A DNA stretch of 15,982 nt, from the NCBI GenBank assembly GCA_025349905.2, contig MU624956.1:1-15982 (forward strand). Direction: 5' to 3'. Positions 1-9,466 of the stretch are shown here, one piece after another. Both the position numbers and the translations under genes were made by a program. This DNA comes from Blastocladiella britannica. Taxonomy: Eukaryota > Blastocladiomycota > Blastocladiomycetes > Blastocladiales > Blastocladiaceae. The notes under the pieces were generated by a model, which had not been told where the DNA came from, did no database searches, and saw only the letters and a program-made list of their open reading frames with translations. Position 1 is the first letter of the stretch. Each line of letters starts with the position of its first letter.

Positions 1-1
1 A

Positions 2-394
2 GGCCCCATCATTGCCAAGTGCAACGACCTCCTCGCCAAGCTTTTCGTGTTCCGCAAGCACCGCAAGCGGCAGTGGTCGGCAATGATCGGCGAGTTCAAG
101 CAGGCCAATGGGCTGCTCGCCAGAGGCAAAGCCGCGACCGAGGCGGACATGGCGCGGTGTCGTTTGCTGCCGGACTGGTGGGCTCGCCGGATGGAGGAGG
201 CGGTGGCGGTCGGTGAGGGATGCGGGTTGGCGCATGCGCTGAGGCATGTCCGCCAAATGCGTGAGGCGGCCAAGTTGGTGAACGTGCCGTCGGAGATGTT
301 GCGCCGTCTTGGTGCGAAGGCGACAGCGGTCGAGGCCAAGATCAAGGCCAATGCCATCGCGGCTTTGGTGGCCCGACCGAGGCGGCCGTGGTGA
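2..394 (+). CDS. 3' end of an unrecognised protein (partial)
   Basis: An open frame runs from the left edge to a TGA at 392-394, giving at least 130 residues; the true start lies outside the window. The segment is basic and Ala/Arg/Lys-rich. It has a cluster FRKHRKRQW near residues 17-25, a Trp pair (PDWWARR) near 57-63 and a helical, Ala-rich C-terminus. Third codon positions are strongly G/C, as in the other genes here, and a T-rich non-coding tract follows the stop directly, which supports a genuine gene end. I recognise no domain and assign no function. A piece of a mobile element or of a nucleic-acid binding protein are both possible; the basic patch alone does not decide. Confidence 0.55.
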   Translation, partial: GPIIAKCNDLLAKLFVFRKHRKRQWSAMIGEFKQANGLLARGKAATEADMARCRLLPDWWARRMEEAVAVGEGCGLAHALRHVRQMREAAKLVNVPSEMLRRLGAKATAVEAKIKANAIAALVARPRRPW

Positions 395-708
395 CGCCGT
401 AGGGGTTTTTTTTTCCTGTCCTCTCTTTTTTTTTTGCTCTCGTTTTTTTCTTCTTTTGCTGTCCTCGTACTTTTTTTTTCTTTACACTTAAGCAGTTAAG
501 TCTCCCCCCATTCTCGATTAAGCTTTTTCATTTAGCGTTCCTGCGTGCAGGGTCGAGATCACGCTTCGTTTCCTCTTCCAGTGGATTTTTTGGTTTGGTT
601 GAAACAGACATGCTCGACCAAATCAATGCAATGCATCTCGTCCTCTTTCGCGGCGCTCCCTCGCAAGCACATCCCTGCAACGTGCAATAAATTTAAACAA
701 TTAAGCAA
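395..708. other. Intergenic region with a long pyrimidine tract
   Basis: This is 314 bp with no convincing gene. From about 406 to 487 the + strand is almost pure T/C with several T runs of 7-10, as expected for a 3' UTR and transcription end. Bases 681-708 are AT-rich (an AATAAATTTAAA stretch near 686-697) and sit immediately before the ATG at 709, so they probably belong to the leader or core promoter of the next gene. Confidence 0.5.
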
Positions 709-3007
709 ATGAGCCAGCCGACCACCAGCGCCCACCGCCCGTGGATGGCCGGCCCCGAGGTCTCGCTGCGATCCCACATGCGCGCACATGCACCCCCACC
801 GCCATCGCAATCTGCGACTCCATCAGCACCGCCACTGCACCAGCAACGCGCACCGATATCAGCGACTCTCCACGCGCTACCGCACCACCCACTGCGACTG
901 GCCGCGGCGCATCATCCTCGTCATCCTCTTCCCCATTTGCCCGACCACCCGCTCCCGCCTCCGCCGCCGTTTGCTGCCCCGGCGGCACTCCCCGCCGGTC
1001 CTTTGCACGAAATGCACGGGGACGATGACGCCGGATGGGAGGACCTGGATGACGGTGGTGGTGCTCACTCTGCCCTGGACGGCGGCGAGGGACGACTGGA
1101 CACAAATGGCGACGATGAACTCCACTGGCAGCCTTCTTCAGCAGCTGTGGATGAAGAGGCGTCGTCTGGGAGCACGATCGACGACGAGGACGACGACCAG
1201 CTCGCCTCGCCGGCATCAATTGCCGACAATCTCTCGACCACCTCTTCCTCCTCGAGCACCCACCGCCGCCACCCCCCTGGCCTGACTCTTGAAAAGCTTG
1301 ACCGCCGGTTCCGCGCATTCAAGGTGTGTGCTCCTTTTTTTATTATCGGTCCGCATCTTACACATGTAATTGATCCAGTTCACACGAGAGCGCAAGTACG
1401 CGCAGCTCGTCACGCACGTGCGGACAGTCCAGCTGCTCCTGTCGCAATCGTTTCTGGAAATCGAGGATCTCCGGGGCCAGGTCGCCGAGTTGCGCGCCGC
1501 CGCCCACTTACCAGCAACCGGATCGAGCCTGTCCTTCTCTCCGCCCGGCTCTCTCCAATCCGTGTCGTCAGGTGCGGGGCCTACGACTGGGGTCCAGTTC
1601 CAGCCCACCGATCTGAGCACCGCTTCAATTTCATCGTCGTCATCAAGTGCGGCGGTGGCAGGTGCCTATCCGACTCCCACCGCGTCCCAGGCCGATCGCT
1701 CTTCCTTGTCCCAGGCGGATCGCTCGTCCTTGTCCTCGACGTCGTCCTCTACCTCTTCCTCCACCTCAGTCTCGTCTTCTCGACACCCGCCCCACCTCCG
1801 TCACCAGCACCAACATCAACACCAACACCAAACCACCCAATCGCAACAGCCGTTGGAAGCGGGGACTTTTGCGACTGATGCACGCTCACGAGGGACCGCT
1901 CGCCCCCATTTATCCCGCAAATCATCTGCAGAGGCCCTCCGCACGCTCTTGCTGGACCAAGAGGCACTTCTCAACAGCTCCATCGATCGCCGCTCGACTC
2001 AAACAACTTCTCATGGGCATTCCGCGCCGCCGCCCACCACCATGGAGGCGCTGGCACATTTGCTGGATTCCTGCAGCCCGTACTTGTCGGCCATGGCGCC
2101 ATCGCCTGTCCCGCAGTCTCCGCGTGTCGCCGCGCACGCACCCATGTCCCCGCCATCTGATTCTGTGTCAATGGCCAAATCGTCTTCGCAGCCGCCGTTT
2201 TTGTCGCCGCTCGCCGCATCCGCTGCGCTCGAGTCGCTCCAAACTAGCCCAGTCCGGGTCATGCCCGCACCGGGACCCCGAGTGGTAGCGCGATCGCCGC
2301 GAATGGTGCGCGTGGGCCTCCCCTCTAGCAGCAGCACCAGCAGTGGTGGTAGTCCACGCTTGCGCGCAAACGGCATGCTCCATCGCGGTGGGCGATCTCC
2401 GCGCAGTGGGTTTGGGCGGATCGGAGGCACTTCGCCCACCAACAACACCGCCGCCGCCACCATGGCAACAACTCTTCCGTCGCCCACAAATTCATTCCCT
2501 CCGCCCACCTCGCCGCCACAACAGCAGTCCCACGCGTCACGCCACGGTGCTGCCGCATTAGCCGCCGCCGGCATGCCGTATTCGCCCATGCTCGGCCCGA
2601 CTGCTACCATGATGGCGATTCTGGGGTCGCCACCGCGCCAGCGCCACCGCAAGTCGCGCGGGTCGCCACGCATTGCCTCCGCCCATGACGGGGCACCACC
2701 AGACGGGTTTGATCCGTCTGCACCCGCCGCCTCCAATCACTTTCCTTCTCAGGCAGGTAGTGCTGCCGCCCCGGATGCATATGCCCCTGCGTCGCCGCCC
2801 ACCTCTTCCTCGTCAGCGAGCAATCGAACCAGCACTTCGAGCGTGTACAGCGGCGGGTCAGGCGGCGGCGGTGCTGCTGCTGCTACTTCCGCCGCTCCCG
2901 GCTCCTCCTCCTTCTCTTCCGGACCGAGCAAGCGCCGCAGCAGCGATGGTCCCTTGCCATCGTACCACTCGCAACTCGCCTGGCCCTCACTTTCGGTGGA
3001 CAAATGA
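709..3007 (+). CDS. Ser/Pro-rich, largely disordered protein with a central coiled coil
   Basis: Two exons, 709-1323 and 1379-3007, joined in phase 0 across a 55-nt intron (donor GTGTGT, acceptor CAG), give 747 residues. Residues 1-100 are Pro/His/Ala-rich, followed by an acidic stretch (about 105-175). A helical, heptad-like segment at about 190-250 spans the splice junction and would form a coiled coil. The rest is low complexity: a duplicated QADRSSLS unit, Ser/Thr runs, a His-Gln repeat, and at least six S-P-R or R-S-P motifs between about 400 and 610 that resemble proline-directed kinase sites. I recognise no catalytic domain. In the first 300 bases another frame is also open and Ser/Thr-rich, so the N-terminus is less certain than the coiled coil and C-terminus. 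A signalling scaffold or cytoskeletal adaptor would fit, but this is inference only. Confidence 0.7.
1324..1378 (+). other. Spliceosomal intron in the coiled-coil gene (55 nt)
   Basis: The donor AAG|GTGTGT and the acceptor CCAG|TTC keep the frame in phase 0. A T-run follows the donor and a TAATTGAT branch-like element lies 7-14 nt before the acceptor. Removing it joins two halves of one helical segment (FRAFK to FTRERKYAQL), whereas reading through leaves the frame. Confidence 0.7.
1801..1842 (+). repeat. Imperfect CAX trinucleotide repeat encoding His-Gln
   Basis: Alternating CAC/CAT and CAG/CAA codons encode a run of about five His-Gln pairs inside the disordered part of the coiled-coil protein. 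It is part of the coding sequence, is imperfect at the DNA level, and is likely to vary in length between strains. Confidence 0.6.
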
Positions 3008-3089
3008 ACCTTGCCCTTGTACATCTCCCTTCCTCCTCTTCACCACGTTGAAAAACAAACCATTGATAATGCATACACTATACACCCAT

Positions 3090-3114
3090 TTTATTACATG
3101 TGTTCTATTTTATT
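3090..3114 (-). terminator. Two AATAAA polyadenylation signals of the reductase gene
   Basis: On the minus strand one AATAAA (3114-3109) overlaps the TAA stop codon (3112-3110) and a second (3095-3090) follows 14 nt later. They lie in the 102-bp convergent gap shared with the coiled-coil gene. Cleavage sites cannot be seen from sequence alone. Confidence 0.45.
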
Positions 3115-4969
3115 CGTCTTGCCCGCCGAGCGATCCTCCATTTTCTGCAACGTGGTCCAACACGCCGGCGTCCTTGACGGCGGCCCAGATCTCGGGTGTC
3201 ACCTTCGATACCCACGTCGTGGTGGCAGAGACCATGCGGTCCACGTATTCAGGGTGGCGCATGCCGACGAGCGTGGCGCCAGGAACGTCCGAGCGGGCCG
3301 CATTCACCAGCGCAAACGACATTTCAGGTAACTCAACACCACTCCTGTCGTTTTGTGGCGGCAAGGCGTGCGGCGCATACAAGGCCAGAATGTCGCGGGT
3401 TTCTCGGTGACGCATGGTCGCCGCCGCATGAGCCAGAGCTGTTGTCGAAAGCGCGACCGATTCCAGGACCTGATCGACGGATGTTGTGAGCATTTGAAGA
3501 AATATTAAAAAAGGAAAGCATACAAACCTCAGTGTACTCGGCGATCCACGCTTTCACGTCCTCTTTCGCCTCATCGCCAGCCGCCGCCAGCAACTCGGCC
3601 GCGTCCTCCTTGACGGGCGGCAGAACATGGCTGTCAAAGTAAAACCTGGCCCCGACCTCGTTGGCCAACAGCTTGTCCAGCGTGTCAGGCAATACCCCGC
3701 TCCAGATAAACTTGTTGGCAAGACCAGAGTCGTCCACTCGATCCGCCAACGTCTCTTCCAGGTCCGACAGTCGCTCGAGCGCGGTCGATAGAGTGGCCAG
3801 CAACGCTTGGCTGTCCAAATCGCCGTCGGGAAGCAGCGGGTAGGCGTTGCTGGTGGCGGTGGATTCGGTGTAGGTTGGCGCAATGGTGGACGAGAGCCGC
3901 TGGACGCCGCGCGGAGAAATGGCCGTGACGAGCCGGTGGGTAAACAGGGCCAAGTTCAAGTCCTGTATACCGTTTTAAAGACTATGAGCACGATCAATAC
4001 CAACCATAGCAATGAGGAGAGGTACCTTGACGCGTTGTAAAAACTGCGGCTCCAGAAACTGAGTCTCGCACAGGTTGGCAGGGACCTGCACGCCGTGCCA
4101 GCCGTGCCACTGCGCCGATCCGAGCACGGACGCAATCAGATCGGCTGGAAGCGCCCATTTCGCGTCGGTGGAGGTGATACCAAACCCACGCACGCGACCA
4201 GCCTCGATTTCACCCGCGACGCATTCGATTGCGCGCCGGAGTGCCGATTCCAGTTGCGCCGAGGACATCTGTACCAATCGGTTCAATAATACAACATTCT
4301 CGCGCGGTAACCAAAGAAGAAGAAGAAACGTACCGATGCCAAGAGCCGCTCAGGGCAGTTGATCATGAACAAGTCAACGTAGCCGGTCTGCATGAGCTCG
4401 AGACTTTGGGCCAGTTGCACGCGCAGAGCAGCGGGGGCGATCGAGTGGCTCACGGGCGACGCGCCAATGCGAGAAATCACGCCAGACGACACGCCCTTGC
4501 GCGCCAGCAGCGACGCAATGTATGGAGTGATGAATCCGGCCTTGGTGATCACGTACAGGTCCTTGCGCGATGCAGTGCCCTCGGCAAATAGCGTGCCAAT
4601 CGCGCGCTCACTGGCGCCTGTTATCTCACGTACTGTCAGTGCCTGTCATCGATTGGTACGGTATACATTAGGTACCATCGCCGAAATGCGCCGACGTGTC
4701 AATGACATTGACGCCGCGTTGGACAGCCAGGCGAAGCGCGGCGAGTTGAGACGCGTTCTCGGGGCTGACCCTGTACGCGCCGAACCCGAGACGCGAAATG
4801 GCTTTGCCTGTTCGTATGGTATAATAAGTACGCTATGAATATGAGTAGCAGAAAGAAAAGAGAGCGCACCCGTCTTGGGAATGACATTGCTCAGCGCGTC
4901 TGTGCTATATGCCGCGATGCGCTGGCCGAGGAGCCGGCGACACGGTCTTGCTGTTGTTGCCCGCATCAT
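3110..4969 (-). CDS. Aldo/keto reductase-like protein, probably mitochondrial, with altered catalytic residues
   Basis: Six exons (4969-4870, 4807-4676, 4617-4334, 4268-4026, 3962-3528, 3469-3110) give 517 residues; all joins keep frame with GT..AG introns of 58-65 nt. The first 25 residues are basic with no acid and include RRLLGQRIAAYST, a plausible mitochondrial leader. The reductase fold shows in RLGFGAYRVS (about 40-49), GVNVIDTSAHFGDG (about 65-78), ITKAGF (about 100) and the C-terminal GATLVGMRHPEYVD. The usual tetrad is Asp-Tyr-Lys-His. Asp and Lys are present, but Tyr is Phe (HFG) and the His before the Pro-Glu of the fifth strand is Asn (MINCPE). A long middle region (about 254-400) exceeds the normal 300-350-residue family length. 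The substrate is unknown and activity is doubtful. The gene is divergent from PRP6 with 49 bp between start codons. Confidence 0.85.
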
Positions 4970-5018
4970 TTTCTCTCGTTTTTTATTTATTTTATCGCTT
5001 CAAGAGAAACGACCAAAA
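4970..5018. promoter_or_regulatory. 49-bp divergent promoter/leader region between the reductase gene and PRP6
   Basis: The two start codons face away from each other with only 49 bp between them. The stretch is T-rich on the + strand up to about 4995 and A-rich just before the PRP6 ATG (CCAAAAATGG, A at -3). No clear TATA box is visible. Both leaders and any core promoter elements must share this DNA or extend into coding sequence. Confidence 0.5.
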
Positions 5019-8000
5019 ATGGCCAGCAATCCTGCCACCAAGGACTTTATGGGCAAGCCCGCCCCACCCGGCTACATTGCCGGTCTCGGCCGAGGGTACC
5101 TCCTTATTCTTTACATATATTTTGACTCGAGTAATTGACTCGATAAATCATAAACAGAGCAACGGGATTCACGACGCGATCAGATATTGGTCCAGCGCGC
5201 GAGGCGACCCTGGCAGCACTGCAAAAGGGCAAAGAGGCCGAGGGCGGTGGTGGCGAGGGCGATGGCGCCGACGAGCAACGGTTCGCCGACGATCCCGACA
5301 ACGAAACCGGTCTATTCAACTCGCTGCCGTACGAGGCCGACGACGAAGAAGCCGATGCCATTTACGCGGCCGTCGACGAGGCCATGGCGTCGCGCCGCGC
5401 AAAACAGCGCGCCATTCGCGAGGCCGAGCTGAAAAAAAAGTTGGTGGTGGAGCGGCCCAAACTCAGCGACCAGTTTGCCGACGCAAAGCGCGAGCTGGGC
5501 AAAGTGTCGGCGGCCGAATGGGACGCGATCCCCGAGGCCGCGAACCTGTCGCGCCGGAAAACCAAAAAGGACCTTGGCCGCGAACGATTTGTGCCGGTAC
5601 CGGACTCGATTCTCGCAGGGGCACGCGCGATGGTGGAGACTTCGAGCACCGTGGTGGAGGGTACTGCCACCGCTGCGTCCTCGGGGATGCGCACGGATTT
5701 CGTGCTAATGGGCGAGGCACGCGATCGCGTGCTCGGCGTCAAGCTGGATCAGGTCTCGGATTCCGTCTCTGGTAAGACGGTGGTGGACCCCAAGGGTTAT
5801 TTGACCGACATGGGCTCTCTTGGTGTGAAGAGCGAGTCGGAAATCGGGTACTTTCGTCTCGTTTTTATATTGGCTGTCATTGTGGATCGATAACTGACTC
5901 TAATACACCGTCAACAGCGATATCAAAAAGGCTCGCTTGCTCCTCAAGTCAGTGACGACCACCAACCGCGGACATGCGCCAGGATGGATCGCAGCTGCTC
6001 GCCTGGAAGAGATTGCGGGAAAGCTGGCGCAAGCCCGAGCACTCATCGCCCAGGGATGCGAAGAATGCAGCAAGAGCGAGGATGTGTGGCTCGAAGCTGC
6101 GCGTCTCAACGCACGTCTCCTTATTCATTTTCTTGCTCAATTGCAAACTAACCAAAATATTTGCAATTCACAGTCGGTCGAAAACGCCAAGGTTATCCTC
6201 GCGAAAGCGGTACGACACCTCCCGACGTCGGTAAAGATCTGGCTCCATGCGTCCAAGCTCGAACAGGATCCATTGGCAAGCAAGCGCGTTGTACGGCGGG
6301 CGCTCGAGTTTATCCCACACTCGGTCACGCTGTGGAAGACAGCCATCTCTCTCGAGGACAATCCGGCTGATGCCGTCATCCTCCTCAAGCGTGCGGTCGA
6401 GTGCGTCCCGTTGTCGGTGGAAATGTGGCTGACGCTCGCCAAGCTCGAGTCGTACGACAATGCACGAAAGGTCATCAACAAGGCGCGCAAGACGATTCCC
6501 GCATCGCACGAGATCTGGATTGCCGCGGCCATGCTGGAAGAGGCCAACGGCAACGAAAAGAACGTGTCCATGATCATTGAAAAGGCGATTCAGAGTCTCG
6601 GGCAGCAGGGGCACGAGTTGTCGCGCGAGCGCTGGCTGGAAGAGGCGGTTGAATGTGAGAAGAACGAGGCACTGGCAACGTGTCGGGCGATCGTGTATGG
6701 TTCCCTTTTTTTTCATTTGTTTTGAATTTACTGACAAGCATGCCCTTCAATACCAGTGTCCAGACGATTGGGCTCGGTCTGGAACCACAAGACTACAAGA
6801 TCGTATGGCTCCAAGATGCAGAGACGGTATCTCCTTTTTATCTTTCGTTGGCTTTGATTGGATTCTCAAAAAAAAAAATTGATATATGCTCAGTGTGCAT
6901 CGCGCGGAAACTACGAAACCGCTCGCTCCATCTACCAACACGCGGTCTGGCTGCTGCCGAAAAAGCGGTCCGTATGGCAAGCAGCCGCGTTCCACGAGCT
7001 CGATCACGGCACCACTGAGTCCCTGCTAGCGCTGCTCGACCGCGCCGTGGTCCAGGTCCCGCACGCCGAGACGCTGTGGCTGATGGCCGCCAAAAAGCGC
7101 TGGGAGTCCAACAATCTGGAAGGTGCGCGCGACACGCTGGCGTCCGCGTTCCGGGCCAACCCGACGTCGTCCGAGATTTGGCTCGCGGCCGTCAAGCTGG
7201 AGCAGGAGACGGGCGAGTACACGCGCGCACAGGTGTTCTTGGCACGAGCGCGCGTCCAGGCGGGCGGCGAGCCGCGCGTGTGGATGAAGTCGGCGGTCCT
7301 GGAGCGGATCATGGGGAACCTCGACGCGGCGGTGGACCTGGTTCGGCAGGCGGCGGAAAAGTTCCCGACATTTTGGAAGCTGTGGCTCGTGTGGGCACAG
7401 ATTGAAGAGCAGCGCGGTGACATTGCGACTGCACGCGACGTGTACATGATGGCGGTACTTTCCTTTATGTTTTATATCATGATACAGTTCGACTGACAAA
7501 TGGCGATAACAATAGATGAAGCACGCGCCAAAGTCTATCGCGGTCTGGATCGAGGCATCCCGGTTAGAGGAGCGGGCCGGAATCGCATTCAAGTCCCGCT
7601 CGATCTTGGAACGCGCGCGCCTCATCAACCCCAAGACGCCCGACTTGTGGCACGAGACGATCGCGCTGGAGCACCGCACCGGCAACAAAACGGTCGCTGC
7701 CGCGCAGCTGGCGCGCGCTCTGCAAGAGTGTCCAACTTCGGGACGCGTTCACTCGCAAGCGATCCTGTTGGCGTCGCGGCCCGAGCGCAAGGCGCGGTGC
7801 ACCGATGCCATCAAGGCGTGCGGCGAGTCGGACCCACACGTGGTGCTGGCGGTAGCCCGCACTTTTTGGGCCGACCGCAAGCTCGACAAGGCACGGGCGT
7901 GGCTCGAGCGCGCGACTCGGGCCGACCCGGACTGGGGAGATGCGTGGGGATACTGGCTGCGGTTCGAGGTGGAAAACGGGGACGCCGATACCCAGGCGGG

Positions 8001-8136
8001 AGTCGTCCAGGGGTGCCTTGCGGCCGCGCCCAAGCACGGCGACCTGTGGCCCACTGTGGCCAAGGATGTGGTGCGAGGGAAGCGCACGGTTGAGGAGGTT
8101 CTTGCGGTGGTGGCCAAGGATTTGGTTTCGACATGA
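5019..8136 (+). CDS. PRP6: Pre-mRNA splicing factor Prp6 (U4/U6.U5 tri-snRNP, HAT repeats)
   Basis: Seven exons (5019-5095, 5158-5847, 5918-6110, 6174-6694, 6757-6826, 6894-7454, 7516-8136) give 910 residues, near the usual 900-940. Prp6 (human PRPF6) bridges U5 and U4/U6 in the tri-snRNP in the nucleus. The PRP1 N-terminal domain is clear: [19 protein letters not shown] and RSDIGPARE within residues 14-45, then [14 protein letters not shown] and a basic coiled stretch. From about residue 256 to the end HAT/TPR-like repeats follow, each with a W-A-LE pattern ([60 protein letters not shown]). The start is the ATG in AAAAATGG, giving the expected short N-terminus. The frame joins neatly at every intron except the third, which needs a GC donor. 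It ends 134 bp before RRP15. Confidence 0.96.
6111..6173 (+). other. Putative GC-AG intron in PRP6 (63 nt)
   Basis: No GT donor here restores the Prp6 frame. Splicing AAC|GCACGT to CACAG|TCG keeps phase 0 and gives [15 protein letters not shown], which matches the spacing of the family between two HAT repeats. The segment has a good branch-like CTAAC (in AAACTAACC) about 20 nt before the acceptor. It is 63 nt long and without a stop, so retention would add 21 residues in frame. Confidence 0.6.
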
Positions 8137-8270
8137 ATGCTTCCTGTTTCCCCTGCTGGCAACGTGCGTTGTGACCTCACGAAATTCAGGCAAATTTTAT
8201 TTTTGTAATATTTTCAATTCGAAGAATAATTAAATTGACACATTCAAATTTCTAGCCCGGAATAAATAAA
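8137..8270. other. Compact intergenic region between PRP6 and RRP15
   Basis: These 134 bp must hold the PRP6 3' UTR and the RRP15 leader. The central part is very AT-rich (about 8190-8250). An AATAAATAAA element at 8261-8270 directly abuts the RRP15 ATG; it could act as leader sequence for RRP15 or as a late poly(A) signal for PRP6. Confidence 0.4.
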
Positions 8271-9466
8271 ATGGCCAAACCAAAGGCAAAGTTCACTCTC
8301 AACGCAGGCGCGGCCGCACGTGCGGGGTCATCGCAACAAAAGACGCGCCAGACTGGTAAGCCCGTGGGCAAGGCATCTCAGCCGCAGAAACAGCAGCAGC
8401 GCGGTGGCCGACCGAGCAAGCGCGGAGGCCGCGACAATGATGCCGAAGATGTTGAGGACGATGCAGCAGCGGAGGATTCCGATCAAGGAAAGGGCAAACC
8501 CAAGGCATCGCACCGCGGCCTCGACTTGGACGATGCCATGGACATTGACATTGACGAGGATTCGTTTGACGACGCTTCGAGCAGTGGTGGCGACAATGAC
8601 GACAACGATGACGAGGAGGATCTGCCCAGGTTAGGCAAGAAGCAAGGTCCGTCCTTCGTATGTTTTATGTAGGAAAGACAAGGACAACGGAGCTCACACT
8701 CTTGTATATACGCACAGCCAAGCGCCCAACCCGCCCCCTGAGCGATGCCATTGCCGATATCTTGTCGACCAAGGTGTCGGCCGCAAAGCGCGCCGCCTCG
8801 GCTGCACCGATTCTGTCCCGCACTGCGATTGAGCGCCGCTTAGAGGAGCAAAAGCTGGAGGCAAAGGCACGAAAGGTGATTTCGGCCGAAAACAAGCTGG
8901 ACTACTCCAAGGAGCACATTTCGCCTGGCACCGCCGATCTCGAGTACGAAAAGCGGTTGCGCAAGGTGTCGACGCGTGGTGGTATGTTTTTTTTTTTTTT
9001 TTGTACTTTTTCATTTTTGGCGCCATGTGCTGACCCACTCGAAAAACATCAGTGGTCAAGCTCTTCAATGCCGTCCGCCAGTCGCAACAAAAGATGCGTG
9101 CTGCCCGCGCCGAGGCAAAGACCGTTGTCGAGACGCAGGCCGTCAAGGCCAAGGTGGTTTCGACGGCCAAGTCGGCATTCTTGGATATCTTGCGACGTGG
9201 CCGGACCGCACAGGAGGTACCTGCTCTTTCTATTTTATGGGTGGAATCTTGAGCTCACTGTTATTTGGGTTCAACAGAAGCCAACGTCGATCTTGTTTGC
9301 CAAGGACGAGAAGAAGGAGGAGGACGAGGATGGGGGCAAGACCGTGTCCAAGGACGACGTACACGCTGGCAAGGGAACATGGAACGTCCTGGAGGACGGG
9401 TTCATGATGGATGCCAAGCTCAAGGACTGGGAGGAGGAGAGTGAAGACGAGATGGAGTGCGAATAA
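8271..9466 (+). CDS. RRP15: Ribosomal RNA-processing protein Rrp15
   Basis: Four exons (8271-8646, 8718-8981, 9053-9216, 9278-9466) give 330 residues. Rrp15 is a nucleolar factor needed for 60S pre-ribosome maturation. The N-terminus (1-60) is basic and Gln/Gly/Arg-rich and residues 60-120 are acidic (DIDIDEDSFDD, DDNDDEED). The Rrp15 core runs from about 135 to 280: LSDAIADILSTKV, YEKRLRKVSTRGVVKLFNAV, then VVSTAKSAFLDILRRG, all typical of the family. The acidic tail (EEESEDEMECE) is also typical. The short acidic and basic tracts are common in nucleolar proteins. The first intron uses a GTCCGT donor; a better-looking GTATGT 11 nt downstream would break the frame. The start ATG has A at -3. 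Confidence 0.95.
8986..9002 (+). repeat. Poly-T tract in the second RRP15 intron
   Basis: A run of about 17 T lies just after the GTATG donor of the 71-nt intron (8982-9052). It is an intronic homopolymer of the kind seen in several introns here and has no function I can show. Confidence 0.7.

Noticed and set aside
2011..2736. Long minus-strand open frame (about 240 codons) inside the coiled-coil gene
   Set aside because: It lies opposite a long Ser/Pro-rich exon, has Gly/Arg/Trp-rich composition typical of antisense GC-rich DNA, and shows no domain.
6084..6173. GTGTGG donor at 6084 as a normal GT-AG choice for PRP6 intron 3
   Set aside because: It keeps phase 0 but removes VWLEAARLN, a highly conserved HAT-repeat segment of Prp6.
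7026..7688. Minus-strand open frames opposite PRP6 exons 6 and 7
   Set aside because: The plus strand is clear Prp6 HAT-repeat coding sequence; the opposite frames cross a PRP6 intron and have no recognisable protein pattern.
8658..8717. Alternative GTATGT donor for RRP15 intron 1
   Set aside because: It is closer to consensus than GTCCGT at 8647, but joining it to the acceptor at 8717 shifts the frame and destroys the Rrp15 core.
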